64,000 nt of DNA from Alteromonas aquimaris (GTDB taxonomy: Bacteria > Pseudomonadota > Gammaproteobacteria > Enterobacterales > Alteromonadaceae), in assembly GCF_026183695.1 (NCBI RefSeq), contig NZ_JAPFRD010000010.1, positions 296,072-360,071 of the forward strand, in the 5' to 3' direction. The notes beneath the pieces are model-generated. The model was given only the letters and a program-made list of their open reading frames with translations, was not told the DNA's origin and made no database searches. The translations under genes were made by a program, and so were the position numbers. Positions 29,161 through 38,682 of this stretch are shown one piece after another (position 1 is the stretch's first letter; each line of letters opens with the position of its first letter).

Positions 29161-30119
29161 TTCGTTGAACTCACAATGTGTTGTTGTAGATATGCAGCTG
29201 CACCCAATAGACCATGATCAGGTTCAGCAATTAGGTAAGTAGGAATACTTTTTACATAGTGCTTCATGATCCCCTTTGCTTCAAAACGTGCTCGGAAATC
29301 GCTTTGTTGAAGAAAATCTGCAAAGCGGTTCGCAATACCCCCGCCTATAAATATTCCCCCAGTGGTCGCCATGTTGAGTGCAAGATTTCCTGCAAAACTC
29401 CCCATTATGCGACAAAATTGCGTGAGCGTCGCTTCACACGTATCACACTCACCAGATAACGCAGCGGTGGTAATATCGGCTGGATCATTAAATTTCGCTT
29501 GGGTGTTTCGATGTAATGACAACGCATTATAAATATTTACAATTCCCCGCCCCGACATTACCTCTTCCGCAGACGCTCTACCATGTAATTTTTGTAAATG
29601 ACGCCAGATGATAATATCGGTTTCATCAATAGGCGCAAAATCGACATGACCGCCTTCACCATCTAAAGTCTGCCAACCCTTGCTGGTCATGGTGATATGT
29701 TCAACACCTAAGCCTGTACCAGGACCAAATACAGCGATATTTCCATTATCTTTAGCGGTACCCTCCCCTATCTGTATCACTTGCTCATCCTGCAAGACAG
29801 GTAAAGAATGGGCCACAGCGGTAAAATCATTAATGACGTAAAGAGCGTGCAGCTTAAGTTGAGCTCGCAGTGCACGTTGCGAAAACGCCCAGCTATGATT
29901 AGTCATGGCAACATGGTCACCGGCAACCGGGCAAGCAATGGCAATACATCCACAGGTAAATTTAAACTCTGCCAGTTCATCAAAATAGTGCTGAATAACG
30001 AGGTCGATGCTGGCAAAGTCACGGCAAATATACTTCTTAATGTGCGACAGGCCATCAGTAGTAACCCGCGCAAGACGTATATTTGTGCCGCCCACATCGG
30101 CTACAAACTGTTCACTCAT
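29157..30119 (-). CDS. glk: Glucokinase
   Basis: Glk phosphorylates glucose with ATP. The 320-aa product matches proteobacterial glucokinases: the N-terminal phosphate-binding [25 protein letters not shown] and EGGHVDFAP, which carry nucleotide and sugar residues, and [13 protein letters not shown] near the C terminus. I placed the start at ATG 30119, because it overlaps the edd stop as ATGA (30116-30119) and gives the usual [11 protein letters not shown] start. The frame extends to 30152 inside edd without support. eda follows with another 4-base overlap. Confidence 0.95.
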   Translation of the reverse strand: MSEQFVADVGGTNIRLARVTTDGLSHIKKYICRDFASIDLVIQHYFDELAEFKFTCGCIAIACPVAGDHVAMTNHSWAFSQRALRAQLKLHALYVINDFTAVAHSLPVLQDEQVIQIGEGTAKDNGNIAVFGPGTGLGVEHITMTSKGWQTLDGEGGHVDFAPIDETDIIIWRHLQKLHGRASAEEVMSGRGIVNIYNALSLHRNTQAKFNDPADITTAALSGECDTCEATLTQFCRIMGSFAGNLALNMATTGGIFIGGGIANRFADFLQQSDFRARFEAKGIMKHYVKSIPTYLIAEPDHGLLGAAAYLQQHIVSSTK

Positions 30120-31951
30120 TTCGCTTGCTCCTGAGTGAAAAATAGTGAGCATGCCCCTTCTTCGGCGCCGGTTAACACTGCACGTGTACCCGCGAACAAT
30201 TCTCGTCCCATACCTTTTTGATGATGTAGTAAAGTGGCTTCTTTCGGCTCACGATTTTCCAGCTCACTCTCCTCAACACATAACGTTAACTCACCAGTTT
30301 GCGTGTTGAGCTCTATAATATCGCCTTCCTGAACTTTCGCGAGTAAGCCCCCATTGTATGCTTCAGGGGTGACATGAATCGCTGCAGGAACCTTACCAGA
30401 GGCCCCTGACATGCGTCCATCGGTCACCAATGCGACCTTATGACCGCGGTCCTGCAACACGCCTAATGGAGGTGTCAGGCGATGGAGCTCGGGCATGCCA
30501 ATCGCAGAAGGACCTTGGAAACGGACCACAACAATACAGTCTTTATTTAACCTGCCACTACGAAACGCTTCATCTAATTCGAATTGATCTTCGAACACTA
30601 CTGCGGGTGCTTTAATATGGACATGGGGCGTACGTAATGCGGAAGTTTTTATTACTGCACGACCGAGGTTACCTTTCAATACACTTAAACCACCATCAGG
30701 TTTAAATGGTGTTTCCACTGAGGTGAGTACCTCTTTATCGTAAGATTCAACTGGTCCATCTTTCCAAACCAGTTCGCCGTCCTGTAACTGGGGCTCTTTG
30801 GTATATCGGCTGAGTCCTTCACCACAAATCGTTCTGACGTCTTCGTGCAGTAAGCCAGCATCTAATAACTGTCTAAACAACAATGCCATGCCCCCAGCAG
30901 CAACAAAATGATTAATGTCTGCTGAGCCGTTTGGATAGATACGGGTTAACAAGGGTACGGCATTGGAAATATCTGAGAAATCATCCCAGTTGACAATATA
31001 CCCCGCGGCGCGGGCGACCGCGATCAAATGCATGGTATGGTTTGTCGAGCCCCCGGTTGCCAATAAACCGACTAACCCGTTAACAATGGCTTTGGCGTCC
31101 ACAATGTGTCCGATTGGGGTATAGTTGTCTCCTAAATCGGTTAACCGGGTCGCTTGAACGGCGGCCGCTCGTGTCAGGGCTTCGCGCAATTCGGTGCCCG
31201 GGTTAACAAAAGACGAACCGGGCAAATGTAATCCCATCATCTCAACCACTAATTGATTCGAATTTGCTGTGCCATAAAAGGTGCAGGTGCCGGCCGAGTG
31301 GTAAGATTGAGATTCAGCCTCCAGCAATTCTTCACGGCCTACTTTACCTTCGGCAAAGGCTTGTCTCACGCGGGCTTTTTCTTTATTCGGTAGCCCTGAA
31401 GGCATAGGGCCCGCAGGAACAAAAACCGTGGGAAGATGACCAAATGCCAGGGCCCCCATGAGCAGCCCGGGTACAATTTTATCGCAAATACCCAGCATCA
31501 TCGCGGCGTCAAACATGTTGTGAGATAAAGCAATAGCTGCACTTTGCGCGATAACATCCCGGCTCATCAGGCTTAAATCCATTCCGGGACGGCCTTGTGT
31601 AACCCCATCACACATCGCTGGGACGCCACCTGCGAACTGCGCGACACTACCTACCTGACGGATAGCATCTTTGATAATCGCTGGATAACTTTCATACGGT
31701 TGATGTGCAGAAAGCATATCGTTGTATGATGAAACAATTGCCACATTCGCTTTTGTCATGCTACGAAGGTCAGATTTATCCTCTGGGGCACAAGCTGCAA
31801 AGCCATGGGCGAGATTTCCGCATGAGAGAACGCCACGATGCGGGCCTTCATGGCGGGCATGCTCAATTTTGTCCAGATACGCTTGACGTGTTGCTTTACT
31901 ACGCTCAATTATTCGCTGAGTAACATCAGCCAGTTGTGAGTTCATTTTCAT
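30116..31951 (-). CDS. edd: 6-phosphogluconate dehydratase
   Basis: Edd converts 6-phosphogluconate to KDPG with a 4Fe-4S cluster. The 611-aa protein is full length. Cluster and fold signatures include [53 protein letters not shown] and [17 protein letters not shown]. It shares its substrate with Gnd. It lies 4 bases after pgl and overlaps glk by 4, so it is fully embedded in the operon. The start may be ATG 31951 or ATG 31945; TAGGA lies closest to the first. Confidence 0.97.
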   Translation of the reverse strand: MKMNSQLADVTQRIIERSKATRQAYLDKIEHARHEGPHRGVLSCGNLAHGFAACAPEDKSDLRSMTKANVAIVSSYNDMLSAHQPYESYPAIIKDAIRQVGSVAQFAGGVPAMCDGVTQGRPGMDLSLMSRDVIAQSAAIALSHNMFDAAMMLGICDKIVPGLLMGALAFGHLPTVFVPAGPMPSGLPNKEKARVRQAFAEGKVGREELLEAESQSYHSAGTCTFYGTANSNQLVVEMMGLHLPGSSFVNPGTELREALTRAAAVQATRLTDLGDNYTPIGHIVDAKAIVNGLVGLLATGGSTNHTMHLIAVARAAGYIVNWDDFSDISNAVPLLTRIYPNGSADINHFVAAGGMALLFRQLLDAGLLHEDVRTICGEGLSRYTKEPQLQDGELVWKDGPVESYDKEVLTSVETPFKPDGGLSVLKGNLGRAVIKTSALRTPHVHIKAPAVVFEDQFELDEAFRSGRLNKDCIVVVRFQGPSAIGMPELHRLTPPLGVLQDRGHKVALVTDGRMSGASGKVPAAIHVTPEAYNGGLLAKVQEGDIIELNTQTGELTLCVEESELENREPKEATLLHHQKGMGRELFAGTRAVLTGAEEGACSLFFTQEQAK

Positions 31952-31955
31952 ATTC

Positions 31956-32648
31956 CTACGGCGCCCACATTAAGGTTACTGGGGCACGGTTTACAACAGC
32001 TGTGATAGGTTTCTCTCGCTCAGTGTGATTCTGCATTGCATCCTGCAAAACCGCTTTTTTCTTGTCGCCTGTTAAATGAAGGAATATATTTTTGCTATTT
32101 AACAAAGCAGGAAGAGAGAGGGAAATACGTTGATGGGGCGCAGTGTTGGGTTGTACCGCAAGGCAGACCCGACCACTACTTAATGACAATCCTTCATCAA
32201 TTTGCTCTGAACAGGGAAACAGGGATGCGGTATGTCCATCTTCACCCATCCCAAGGATAAGAACGTCAAAAGGTTGAGATAGGGAAGAAAGCCTTGCTTC
32301 CGCTTCGGCAATACCCTCAGACGCATCACTGTGATGACTATAAAGAGATACGAAGTGGGCTGACGAAGCTTTATTTTGTAATAAATTTTCTTTTACCAAC
32401 CTGGTATTACTATCCGCATGACTTTCGTCGACCCATCGTTCGTCTGCCAAGGTAATATCCACTTTAGACCATGCTAAATCACGCAGACTAAGCTCTTTAA
32501 ATAGCGGCACAGGCGTGGAACCGCCACTCACTACTAAGGATGCACGGCCACTTTTTGCGATACCCTTTTCTAGGATATTCAAGATTTCGTCAGCAAATGC
32601 TTTCACCAACGCAGATTTATCGGTAAAGGTTTGAGTTGATAGTCCCAT
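31956..32648 (-). CDS. pgl: 6-phosphogluconolactonase
   Basis: Pgl hydrolyses 6-phosphogluconolactone to 6-phosphogluconate. The 230-aa protein is of the SugarP_isomerase-like (NagB fold) type, with [13 protein letters not shown] near residue 40, [29 protein letters not shown] with the catalytic histidine, and [10 protein letters not shown]. One base separates its ATG from the zwf stop, and 4 bases separate its stop from edd, so it is the second gene of the Entner-Doudoroff operon. Confidence 0.95.
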   Translation of the reverse strand: MGLSTQTFTDKSALVKAFADEILNILEKGIAKSGRASLVVSGGSTPVPLFKELSLRDLAWSKVDITLADERWVDESHADSNTRLVKENLLQNKASSAHFVSLYSHHSDASEGIAEAEARLSSLSQPFDVLILGMGEDGHTASLFPCSEQIDEGLSLSSGRVCLAVQPNTAPHQRISLSLPALLNSKNIFLHLTGDKKKAVLQDAMQNHTEREKPITAVVNRAPVTLMWAP

Positions 32649-32649
32649 A

Positions 32650-34143
32650 TTATTTCTTCTTAACTATTTTACTTTCGTACCAGCTGCGATTTTCTCTGGC
32701 CAATAAACCTATAGACTCTACCGGCCCCCAAGTTCCTGCCTGGTATGGCTCTGGCGGTTCATTAGAACCTCTCCAGGCTTCCAGAATCGAATCAACCCAG
32801 GTCCAGGCTTGTTCAACTTCGTCGCGCCGAACGAACAGTGCTTGATTTCCCAGCATCACCTCTAATAAAAGCTTTTCGTATGCATCCGGTATCCGCTCTG
32901 CTGAAAACGCTTCTGAAAAACTCAAATTAAGTTTTGATTTTTGTAAATCCATTGAACCTGAGCTGGTTAAGCCCGGTACTTTATTCATTACCGTGATCTC
33001 AACCCCTTCATCAGGCTGGAGACGGATAACCAGTTTATTAGGCGGCAAGCTCTGGAAACTGTCTCCAAATAAGTTATGTGGCTGACGCTTGAAATAGATC
33101 ACCACTTCACTGACCTTTTTAGGCATACGTTTACCTGTACGCAGGTAGAATGGCACCCCTGCCCAACGCCAGTTATCAATATTCGCTTTTATGGCAACAA
33201 AGGTTTCGGTTTGGCTTTTTTGGTTAGCATCGTCTTCTTCAAGATAACCCGGCACTTCTTCGCCCTTCACAAAGCCAGCGGTGTACTGACCTCGCACGGT
33301 AGTCGAATTGAAATTTGAACTATCTATAGGACGTAATGCTTTGAGCACTTTGAGCTTTTCATCGCGGATACTATCGGCATCGAGAGTCGTGGGAGGCTCC
33401 ATTGCCACCAGACTAAGTATCTGTAACAAATGGTTCTGCACCATGTCACGCATTTGCCCTGCGTCATCAAAATATCCCCAGCGCCCTTCTATACCAACCG
33501 ATTCAGCCACACTGATTTGCACATGGTCAATACAATTATGGTCCCAGTTAGTGGCGAATATAGAGTTGGCAAAACGCAGTGCAACCAGGTTTAAGACGGT
33601 TTCTTTACCCAAATAATGATCGATACGATAAATTTGAGATTCACTGAAGTATTCGGCCACTTGGTCATTAATAATATTTGATGATTCAAGGTCATGACCA
33701 ATCGGTTTTTCCAACACCACTCTGACACTGCTATCAATAATATTGCTGGAATGCAGGCCTCGGCATATGTCTCCGTAAATTGATGGGGGCGTCGCTAAAT
33801 AACATACCATTGTGCGGTCTGGATTAACGTGCTCATCAAACTGTTGATAACTGGCAATGTCCTTCATGTCGACACAGACATAATCAAGACGAGCTGAAAG
33901 CCGTGACCAGGTATCTTCACACAAGTCTGCTTCACCAAATTTTTGAATGTTCTTCTTCACTTCCTGCTGAAATGCTTCCACATCCATCGATTGTCTGGCG
34001 ACCCCTACGATTGAGGTTTCCGGGTGTAGAAGCTGGGCTTTTTCTAGCTGATAAAGCGAAGGTAAAAGTTTGCGGCGGGAAAGGTCGCCCAGTGCTCCAA
34101 ATAAAACGAAATCACAAGGCTCATTGGAATTTTCCATTACCAT
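32650..34143 (-). CDS. zwf: Glucose-6-phosphate 1-dehydrogenase
   Basis: Zwf oxidises glucose 6-phosphate to the lactone, with reduction of NADP. The 497-aa protein has the coenzyme-binding GALGDLSRRKLLPSL near residue 16, the active-site motif RIDHYLGKETVLNL, and the C-terminal AWTWVDSILEAW. It is the first gene of the zwf-pgl-edd-glk-eda operon and is divergent from hexR. A HexR-like palindrome lies 80 bases upstream of its start. Confidence 0.97.
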   Translation of the reverse strand: MVMENSNEPCDFVLFGALGDLSRRKLLPSLYQLEKAQLLHPETSIVGVARQSMDVEAFQQEVKKNIQKFGEADLCEDTWSRLSARLDYVCVDMKDIASYQQFDEHVNPDRTMVCYLATPPSIYGDICRGLHSSNIIDSSVRVVLEKPIGHDLESSNIINDQVAEYFSESQIYRIDHYLGKETVLNLVALRFANSIFATNWDHNCIDHVQISVAESVGIEGRWGYFDDAGQMRDMVQNHLLQILSLVAMEPPTTLDADSIRDEKLKVLKALRPIDSSNFNSTTVRGQYTAGFVKGEEVPGYLEEDDANQKSQTETFVAIKANIDNWRWAGVPFYLRTGKRMPKKVSEVVIYFKRQPHNLFGDSFQSLPPNKLVIRLQPDEGVEITVMNKVPGLTSSGSMDLQKSKLNLSFSEAFSAERIPDAYEKLLLEVMLGNQALFVRRDEVEQAWTWVDSILEAWRGSNEPPEPYQAGTWGPVESIGLLARENRSWYESKIVKKK

Positions 34144-34222
34144 AAAAGGTCACCCTTAATGTGTTTGGTACTATGCGCGATCATAAGTCGCATATCAAAA
34201 CGTGCCATTAGTAAACAACAAA

Positions 34223-34237
34223 TGTAGTAAAATTACA
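34223..34237. promoter_or_regulatory. HexR operator (strong consensus match)
   Basis: The palindrome TGTAGTAAAATTACA fits all 15 positions of TGTARTWWWAYTACA, the consensus reported for HexR as I remember it. It lies in the zwf/hexR divergent region, 80 bases before zwf and 165 before hexR. HexR is expected to repress this operon and to be released by KDPG. Confidence 0.85.
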
Positions 34238-34305
34238 AGCAATCTACAAAAACCCTGTTGAGGTATTACTGCAGGAGCAATCCGGGGGTAAAAAATCACT
34301 CTTTT

Positions 34306-34320
34306 TGTCAAAAAATTACA
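34306..34320. promoter_or_regulatory. Second, weaker HexR-like site before hexR
   Basis: TGTCAAAAAATTACA matches the same consensus at 13 of 15 positions, about 82 bases before the hexR ATG. A site here would fit self-control of hexR or looping with the stronger site 83 bases away. Confidence 0.5.
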
Positions 34321-34401
34321 ATTTACTTGTCACCATGCTGACATTCAGTACACTAGTTGCTAATGCCATATATCGTAATGCATAACTGATGCTTTAGTCA
34401 T

Positions 34402-35253
34402 ATGAATATATTAGAAAAAATTGCACAAAACAAAACCGCCTTTAGTAAATCGGAACGCAAGGTTGCTGAAGTTATTCTGTCTAATCCGCAAACGGCTATC
34501 CATTCGAGTATAGCAACATTGGCAAAAATGGCAGATGTCAGCGAACCTACTGTAAATCGGTTTTGCCGAAGGCTGGACACCAAAGGTTATCCGGACTTTA
34601 AGCTACATTTAGCGCAAAGCCTTGCTAATGGCACTCCGTATGTAAACAGGCATGTGGACGAAAGCGATACCCCAGAAGAATATACCAACAAGATTTTTGA
34701 ATCGACGATGGCTTCGCTGGAAGTGGCCCGCCAATCCGTTAACATTCACACCGTCAATCGGGTGGTAGATTTGCTTACGCAAGCTCAACGTATTTCTTTT
34801 TTCGGCTTAGGCGCTTCTGCGTCGGTCGCCCATGATGCGTTAAACAAATTTTTTCGCTTCAATGTTCCTGTTGTCTATTTCGAAGATATCCTGATGCAAA
34901 GGATGAGTTGCATGAATTGTAACGAAGGCGATGTAGTGGTGCTGATTTCACATACCGGGCGCACAAAAAGTCTGGTAGAGATTGCGCAGATTGCGCGTTC
35001 CAATGACGCTACAGTGGTGGGCATTACCTCCGAAGATAGTCCGCTGGCGAATGAATGCACTTACGTACTTTCTCTGGAAGTGCCAGAAGATACCGATATG
35101 TATATGCCAATGGCATCGCGGATAGCTCAGCTAACGTTAATCGACGTGCTTGCGACCGGTTTCACCCTGAGGCGTGGTAACAAATTCAGAGAAAATCTTA
35201 AGCGAGTTAAGGATACCCTGCGCGGTTCTCGCTACGACAAGAAGTCAGACTAG
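34402..35253 (+). CDS. hexR: RpiR-family transcriptional regulator HexR
   Basis: The 283-aa protein has an N-terminal RpiR-type helix-turn-helix (residues about 1-75; SERKVAEVILSNPQTAIHSSIATLAKMADVSEPTVNRFCRRL) and a C-terminal SIS sugar-phosphate binding domain (about 120-255; RISFFGLGASASVAHDALNKF and VVLISHTGRTKSLVEIAQIA). HexR regulates central carbon metabolism in gammaproteobacteria, with KDPG as the inducer. Its divergence from zwf-pgl-edd-glk-eda and the consensus site between them support this name. pykA follows on the same strand after about 270 bases. Confidence 0.95.
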   Translation: MNILEKIAQNKTAFSKSERKVAEVILSNPQTAIHSSIATLAKMADVSEPTVNRFCRRLDTKGYPDFKLHLAQSLANGTPYVNRHVDESDTPEEYTNKIFESTMASLEVARQSVNIHTVNRVVDLLTQAQRISFFGLGASASVAHDALNKFFRFNVPVVYFEDILMQRMSCMNCNEGDVVVLISHTGRTKSLVEIAQIARSNDATVVGITSEDSPLANECTYVLSLEVPEDTDMYMPMASRIAQLTLIDVLATGFTLRRGNKFRENLKRVKDTLRGSRYDKKSD

Positions 35254-35434
35254 TTACATCAGACCACATCGTATGAATCCTTCTTCCCCAGCTGGCCTCA
35301 GAAGAAAAACGGACTTCACTAAACAAGCTATACTTTCTGCAACGTTAAACGCGTTGCAGAAGTCATACCTCTGCACTCTATCCTAACTTTAACGCTTTTA
35401 ACTTTCACTTTTGTACGTTAATCCATTACCATTA

Positions 35435-35449
35435 AGTAATTATATTACG
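35435..35449. promoter_or_regulatory. HexR-like site before pykA
   Basis: AGTAATTATATTACG matches the inner 13 bases of the HexR consensus exactly (GTAATTATATTAC) and differs only at the outer two. It lies 74-88 bases before the pykA start, between hexR and pykA. Confidence 0.6.
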
Positions 35450-35522
35450 TAAAATAGTTACAAACATTCCCTTTTGGTGGTGCACTGGGGATCTAAAACA
35501 ACAATATAAGCGACAAGAATTT

Positions 35523-36959
35523 ATGACAAGACGAACCAAAATACTTGCAACATTAGGTCCGGCGACTGATTCATTGGAAAAAATTCAGGCGATTATTGCC
35601 GCAGGCGCCAATGTAATGCGTATGAATTTTTCCCATGGCCAAGCAGAAGACCATATTGAACGCGCGAATCGGGTTAGACAGGCAGCAAAAAACTTAGGTG
35701 TTCATGTCGCTATTTTAGGCGATTTACAAGGCCCTAAAATTCGGGTGGCGCGTTTCAAAGAAAATTCCATTATGCTCCAGGAGGGTGACGAATTTGTGCT
35801 GGATGCTGAGTTAGGCAAAGATGAGGGCACTCAACATGCGGTAGGCATAGATTATAAGGCGCTGCCAGACGATGTATGTGAGGACGACTTATTGCTGCTG
35901 GATGATGGTTGTATTCAACTCAAAGTCAAACGAGTTGAAGGTCGAAAAGTCATCACTCAGGTAAGCGTGGGAGGAAAACTCTCCAACAATAAAGGTATTA
36001 ACCGTCAAGGCGGAGGATTGTCAGCCGAAGCATTGACCGAGAAAGACAAGCAAGACATTAAAACAGCAGCACAAATGGGAGTAGATTACCTGGCAGTGTC
36101 GTTTCCTCGTTCAAGTGACGACTTGAATTATGCGCGTAAACTGGCGGAGGAGGCGGGTTGTCATGCCAAAATCTGTGCGAAAGTAGAACGAGCGGAAACT
36201 GTTGCCACGCCTGACGCCATTGACGACATCATCAGTGCTTCGGATGCGGTGATGGTAGCACGGGGTGATTTAGGTGTAGAGATTGGGGACGCTGAGTTGG
36301 TGGGTGTGCAAAAGAAACTTATTTCCCGTTCCCGCCAATTGAACAAAGTGGTTATCACGGCAACCCAGATGATGGAGTCGATGATTTCCAGCCCAATGCC
36401 GACCCGCGCAGAGGTGATGGATGTTGCCAACGCTGTGTTAGATGGTACAGATGCGGTAATGCTATCAGCCGAAACCGCAGCAGGCAGCTTCCCTGTAGAA
36501 ACAGTGAAGGCCATGGCCCGCGTCTGCGAGGGCGCTGAAACACACCCCAGTGTGAAAATATCGAAACACAGAATGGACGATGTGTTTTCCACTGTCAGTG
36601 AGACGGTTGCCTTGTCAGCGGTATATGCCGCGAACCATTTGCCTAGCATACGTGCCATTGTTGGGTTAACCGAGAGTGGTAACACGCCAAAGCTTATGTC
36701 ACGCATAACGACGTCCCTTCCTATCATTGCTATGTCTCGACATGTGGACACGCTCAATTCGATGGCATTATACCGCGGTGTGATACCCGTCTATTTTGAC
36801 TCCCGCCACAGCGAACCCGGTCAGCTCAAATACGATGTTATTGCTGCATTAAAGGAACAAGAGCTGATAGCCAGCGGGGACAGCATTATCATGACGTATG
36901 GTGATGAGATGGAAAAGGTGGGCGCCACAAATGCCTTCAAGATTGTAAAGGTAGATTAA
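35523..36959 (+). CDS. pykA: Pyruvate kinase
   Basis: PykA makes pyruvate and ATP from phosphoenolpyruvate. The 478-aa protein has [15 protein letters not shown] and MRMNFSHG in the N domain, [21 protein letters not shown], the pyruvate kinase signature [24 protein letters not shown], and [17 protein letters not shown]. The C-terminal domain (about 360-478) is complete. It follows hexR and ends at a strong terminator, so it is probably transcribed from its own promoter near a HexR-like site. I place it in the PykA (type II) group by similarity only. Confidence 0.96.
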   Translation: MTRRTKILATLGPATDSLEKIQAIIAAGANVMRMNFSHGQAEDHIERANRVRQAAKNLGVHVAILGDLQGPKIRVARFKENSIMLQEGDEFVLDAELGKDEGTQHAVGIDYKALPDDVCEDDLLLLDDGCIQLKVKRVEGRKVITQVSVGGKLSNNKGINRQGGGLSAEALTEKDKQDIKTAAQMGVDYLAVSFPRSSDDLNYARKLAEEAGCHAKICAKVERAETVATPDAIDDIISASDAVMVARGDLGVEIGDAELVGVQKKLISRSRQLNKVVITATQMMESMISSPMPTRAEVMDVANAVLDGTDAVMLSAETAAGSFPVETVKAMARVCEGAETHPSVKISKHRMDDVFSTVSETVALSAVYAANHLPSIRAIVGLTESGNTPKLMSRITTSLPIIAMSRHVDTLNSMALYRGVIPVYFDSRHSEPGQLKYDVIAALKEQELIASGDSIIMTYGDEMEKVGATNAFKIVKVD

Positions 36960-36964
36960 AAATA

Positions 36965-37006
36965 AGAAAGGAAGGGATTGGCGAGGCCTTCCCTTCTGCA
37001 TTTTTT
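36965..37006 (+). terminator. Terminator after pykA
   Basis: AGAAAGGAAGG (36965-36975) pairs with CCTTCCCTTCT (36987-36997) with one mismatch in 11, followed by a run of six T (37001-37006). It separates pykA from the convergent nitroreductase gene. Confidence 0.85.
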
Positions 37007-37015
37007 AGCTAATGC

Positions 37016-37567
37016 TCATGACCAGTGAGTGAAAAATTGAGCGGCATCTTTAGGTTGGCGAACAGGCGCTTCCACCACTGCAGTTCCTAAGTACAAAAAG
37101 CCTACAATTTCATCCTCTTCATTTAAATCGAGACCTTGTTTTACCTTATCACATTGCGCGTAACTACCGGTTCTCCAAATTCCTTGAAAGCCTTGTGCAA
37201 CTGCAGCCATTTGCATGGCCACAACGGCGCAGGCGGTTGAAGCCACCTGTTCTACTCGCGGTACTTTTTCATGTTCTTTTACCTTGGCAATAGCGATTAT
37301 TACCATCGGTGCTCTTAGCGGAAGCTGAGGAGCCCGCTCAATTTCCTTTAATGATTTATCTGATGCGATGGCAGATTGTTCGAAGATCGCACCTAGTTTA
37401 TTGAGTCCCCCTCCTTCACATACGATAAACTTCCACGGCGTCAGACCTGCATGATCTGGTGCCCTAAGCGCCGCGTGTTTGATGTTTTCCAAAGCTTCCC
37501 CTTGGGGAGCAGGTGCTCCAAGTCGCGGTTGTGAAGTTCGGTTTAGTAAAAGAGTAAGTGCATCCAC
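37016..37567 (-). CDS. ydjA: Nitroreductase family protein (YdjA-like)
   Basis: The 183-aa protein matches YdjA, a small FMN-dependent nitroreductase. It starts MDALTLLLNRTSQPRLGAPAP and has RAPDHAGLTPWKF, RAPMVIIAIAKV, KVPRVEQVASTACAVVAMQMAAVAQGFQGIWRTG and IVGFLYLGT, which line the flavin site. The natural substrate is unknown. In E. coli ydjA lies next to sppA, which is also close by here. Confidence 0.9.
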   Translation of the reverse strand: MDALTLLLNRTSQPRLGAPAPQGEALENIKHAALRAPDHAGLTPWKFIVCEGGGLNKLGAIFEQSAIASDKSLKEIERAPQLPLRAPMVIIAIAKVKEHEKVPRVEQVASTACAVVAMQMAAVAQGFQGIWRTGSYAQCDKVKQGLDLNEEDEIVGFLYLGTAVVEAPVRQPKDAAQFFTHWS

Positions 37568-37640
37568 AGTAGGTCCTCAACGAATCAAGATAAAGTCGAT
37601 CCTACGTTTATTCATTTGAAAAGACCATCGAATCTAGTAC

Positions 37641-38249
37641 CTACGGCACAGGTTTTTGGCGTGCCAGTAAATGATCTACACTTACGTATTTCCCACCCCC
37701 ATAGAACAGGAGGATGAGCAACATTAAGAAATAGGTAGCGGCGAATTCAATTCCATTATTAAGAATGACAAAGTTTCCACTTTGGGTTAACCAGTCGTAG
37801 CGGCCATATTCTTGTAAGATGGATTTTGCCATTTCAAGTCTATCTGCAGAGGCCATCACTGAACCATCATAAAAAAGCGTACCGTCCGCAAACCAGCTAG
37901 ATGTATCCGCAATAGCCAGCCAACCATTTTTAGCGTGCACCGTAATCATAGCTACCAGCATTGTAATACTCAGTGGAATACTAACCAAGCGGGTGAAAAG
38001 CCCTAATAAAAGCATAACCCCACCAACCAATTCTGCTGCTATTGTGAGGGTAACGAGAACCGCGGGAAACGGTAGTCCAAGGCCCCACTCCTGATTTCCA
38101 AACCATGCGACCGTATCGGAAAAGCCAATAACTTTTGTCCATCCAGCCTGAATGAAGATCGGCGCCAAGTACAGCCTGAGCAGCAGCAATGGAGCCCCGT
38201 CGAAATGCGTTAATGCTTTTTTGAAGCTGGTATAGGCTCGAATGACCAT
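37641..38249 (-). CDS. DoxX family membrane protein
   Basis: The 202-aa protein has about four membrane helices and the DoxX pattern LLLLRLYLAPIFIQAGWTKVIGF, FPAVLVTLTIAAELVGGVMLLLGLFTRLVSIPLSITMLVAMITVH and YFLMLLILLFYGGGKYVSVDHLL. Between helices 3 and 4 there is a hydrophilic stretch (about 105-155). The cellular role of these proteins is not well defined. It is a single gene, divergent from the small ORF at 38366. Confidence 0.82.
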   Translation of the reverse strand: MVIRAYTSFKKALTHFDGAPLLLLRLYLAPIFIQAGWTKVIGFSDTVAWFGNQEWGLGLPFPAVLVTLTIAAELVGGVMLLLGLFTRLVSIPLSITMLVAMITVHAKNGWLAIADTSSWFADGTLFYDGSVMASADRLEMAKSILQEYGRYDWLTQSGNFVILNNGIEFAATYFLMLLILLFYGGGKYVSVDHLLARQKPVP

Positions 38250-38365
38250 TCTTTTTATCTCATATTTTAAGTTTGCTTATAGGTCGCTTCTGCAGCCGTA
38301 AAAAGGAAGTACTTAACTCACGATTGCAGAAAGCGAAAAGCAAAAAGTTAAAAATTACTATAATT

Positions 38366-38572
38366 ATGAACGAGGATACGAAAATTAACTTTCAAAATAT
38401 TATGCAGAAAAAAAACGGTTCGCCATTCGTTCGCCTGATGCAACAAGGCCACAGCAAGGTTAAGTATTCCAATAAGAAAGCCAGGATGCTGATGCTGTTT
38501 GGCGATAATGAGCATCGTCAAATAGCTGCGTTGATTAAGAAGTGGCTTGACGAAGATGAACAACAAAAATAG
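38366..38572 (+). CDS. Small basic protein of unknown function (68 aa)
   Basis: I do not recognise this protein. From ATG 38366 it has 68 residues, is strongly basic in the middle (HSKVKYSNKKARMLMLFGDNEHRQ) and ends in an acidic helix (KKWLDEDEQQK). The frame is open upstream to about 38273, but that part is not protein-like. No clear ribosome-binding site precedes 38366, so the start and even expression are uncertain. It lies between doxX and sppA. Confidence 0.5.
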   Translation: MNEDTKINFQNIMQKKNGSPFVRLMQQGHSKVKYSNKKARMLMLFGDNEHRQIAALIKKWLDEDEQQK

Positions 38573-38682
38573 AAGGGGTAGACAGACGCGGCCCAATCCC
38601 TCACAAAATATTACAATTTAGGTTCGCCATTCTTTTCATTTCAGATAACATACATCCTATATTTGTACGAAGAGGTATTGTA

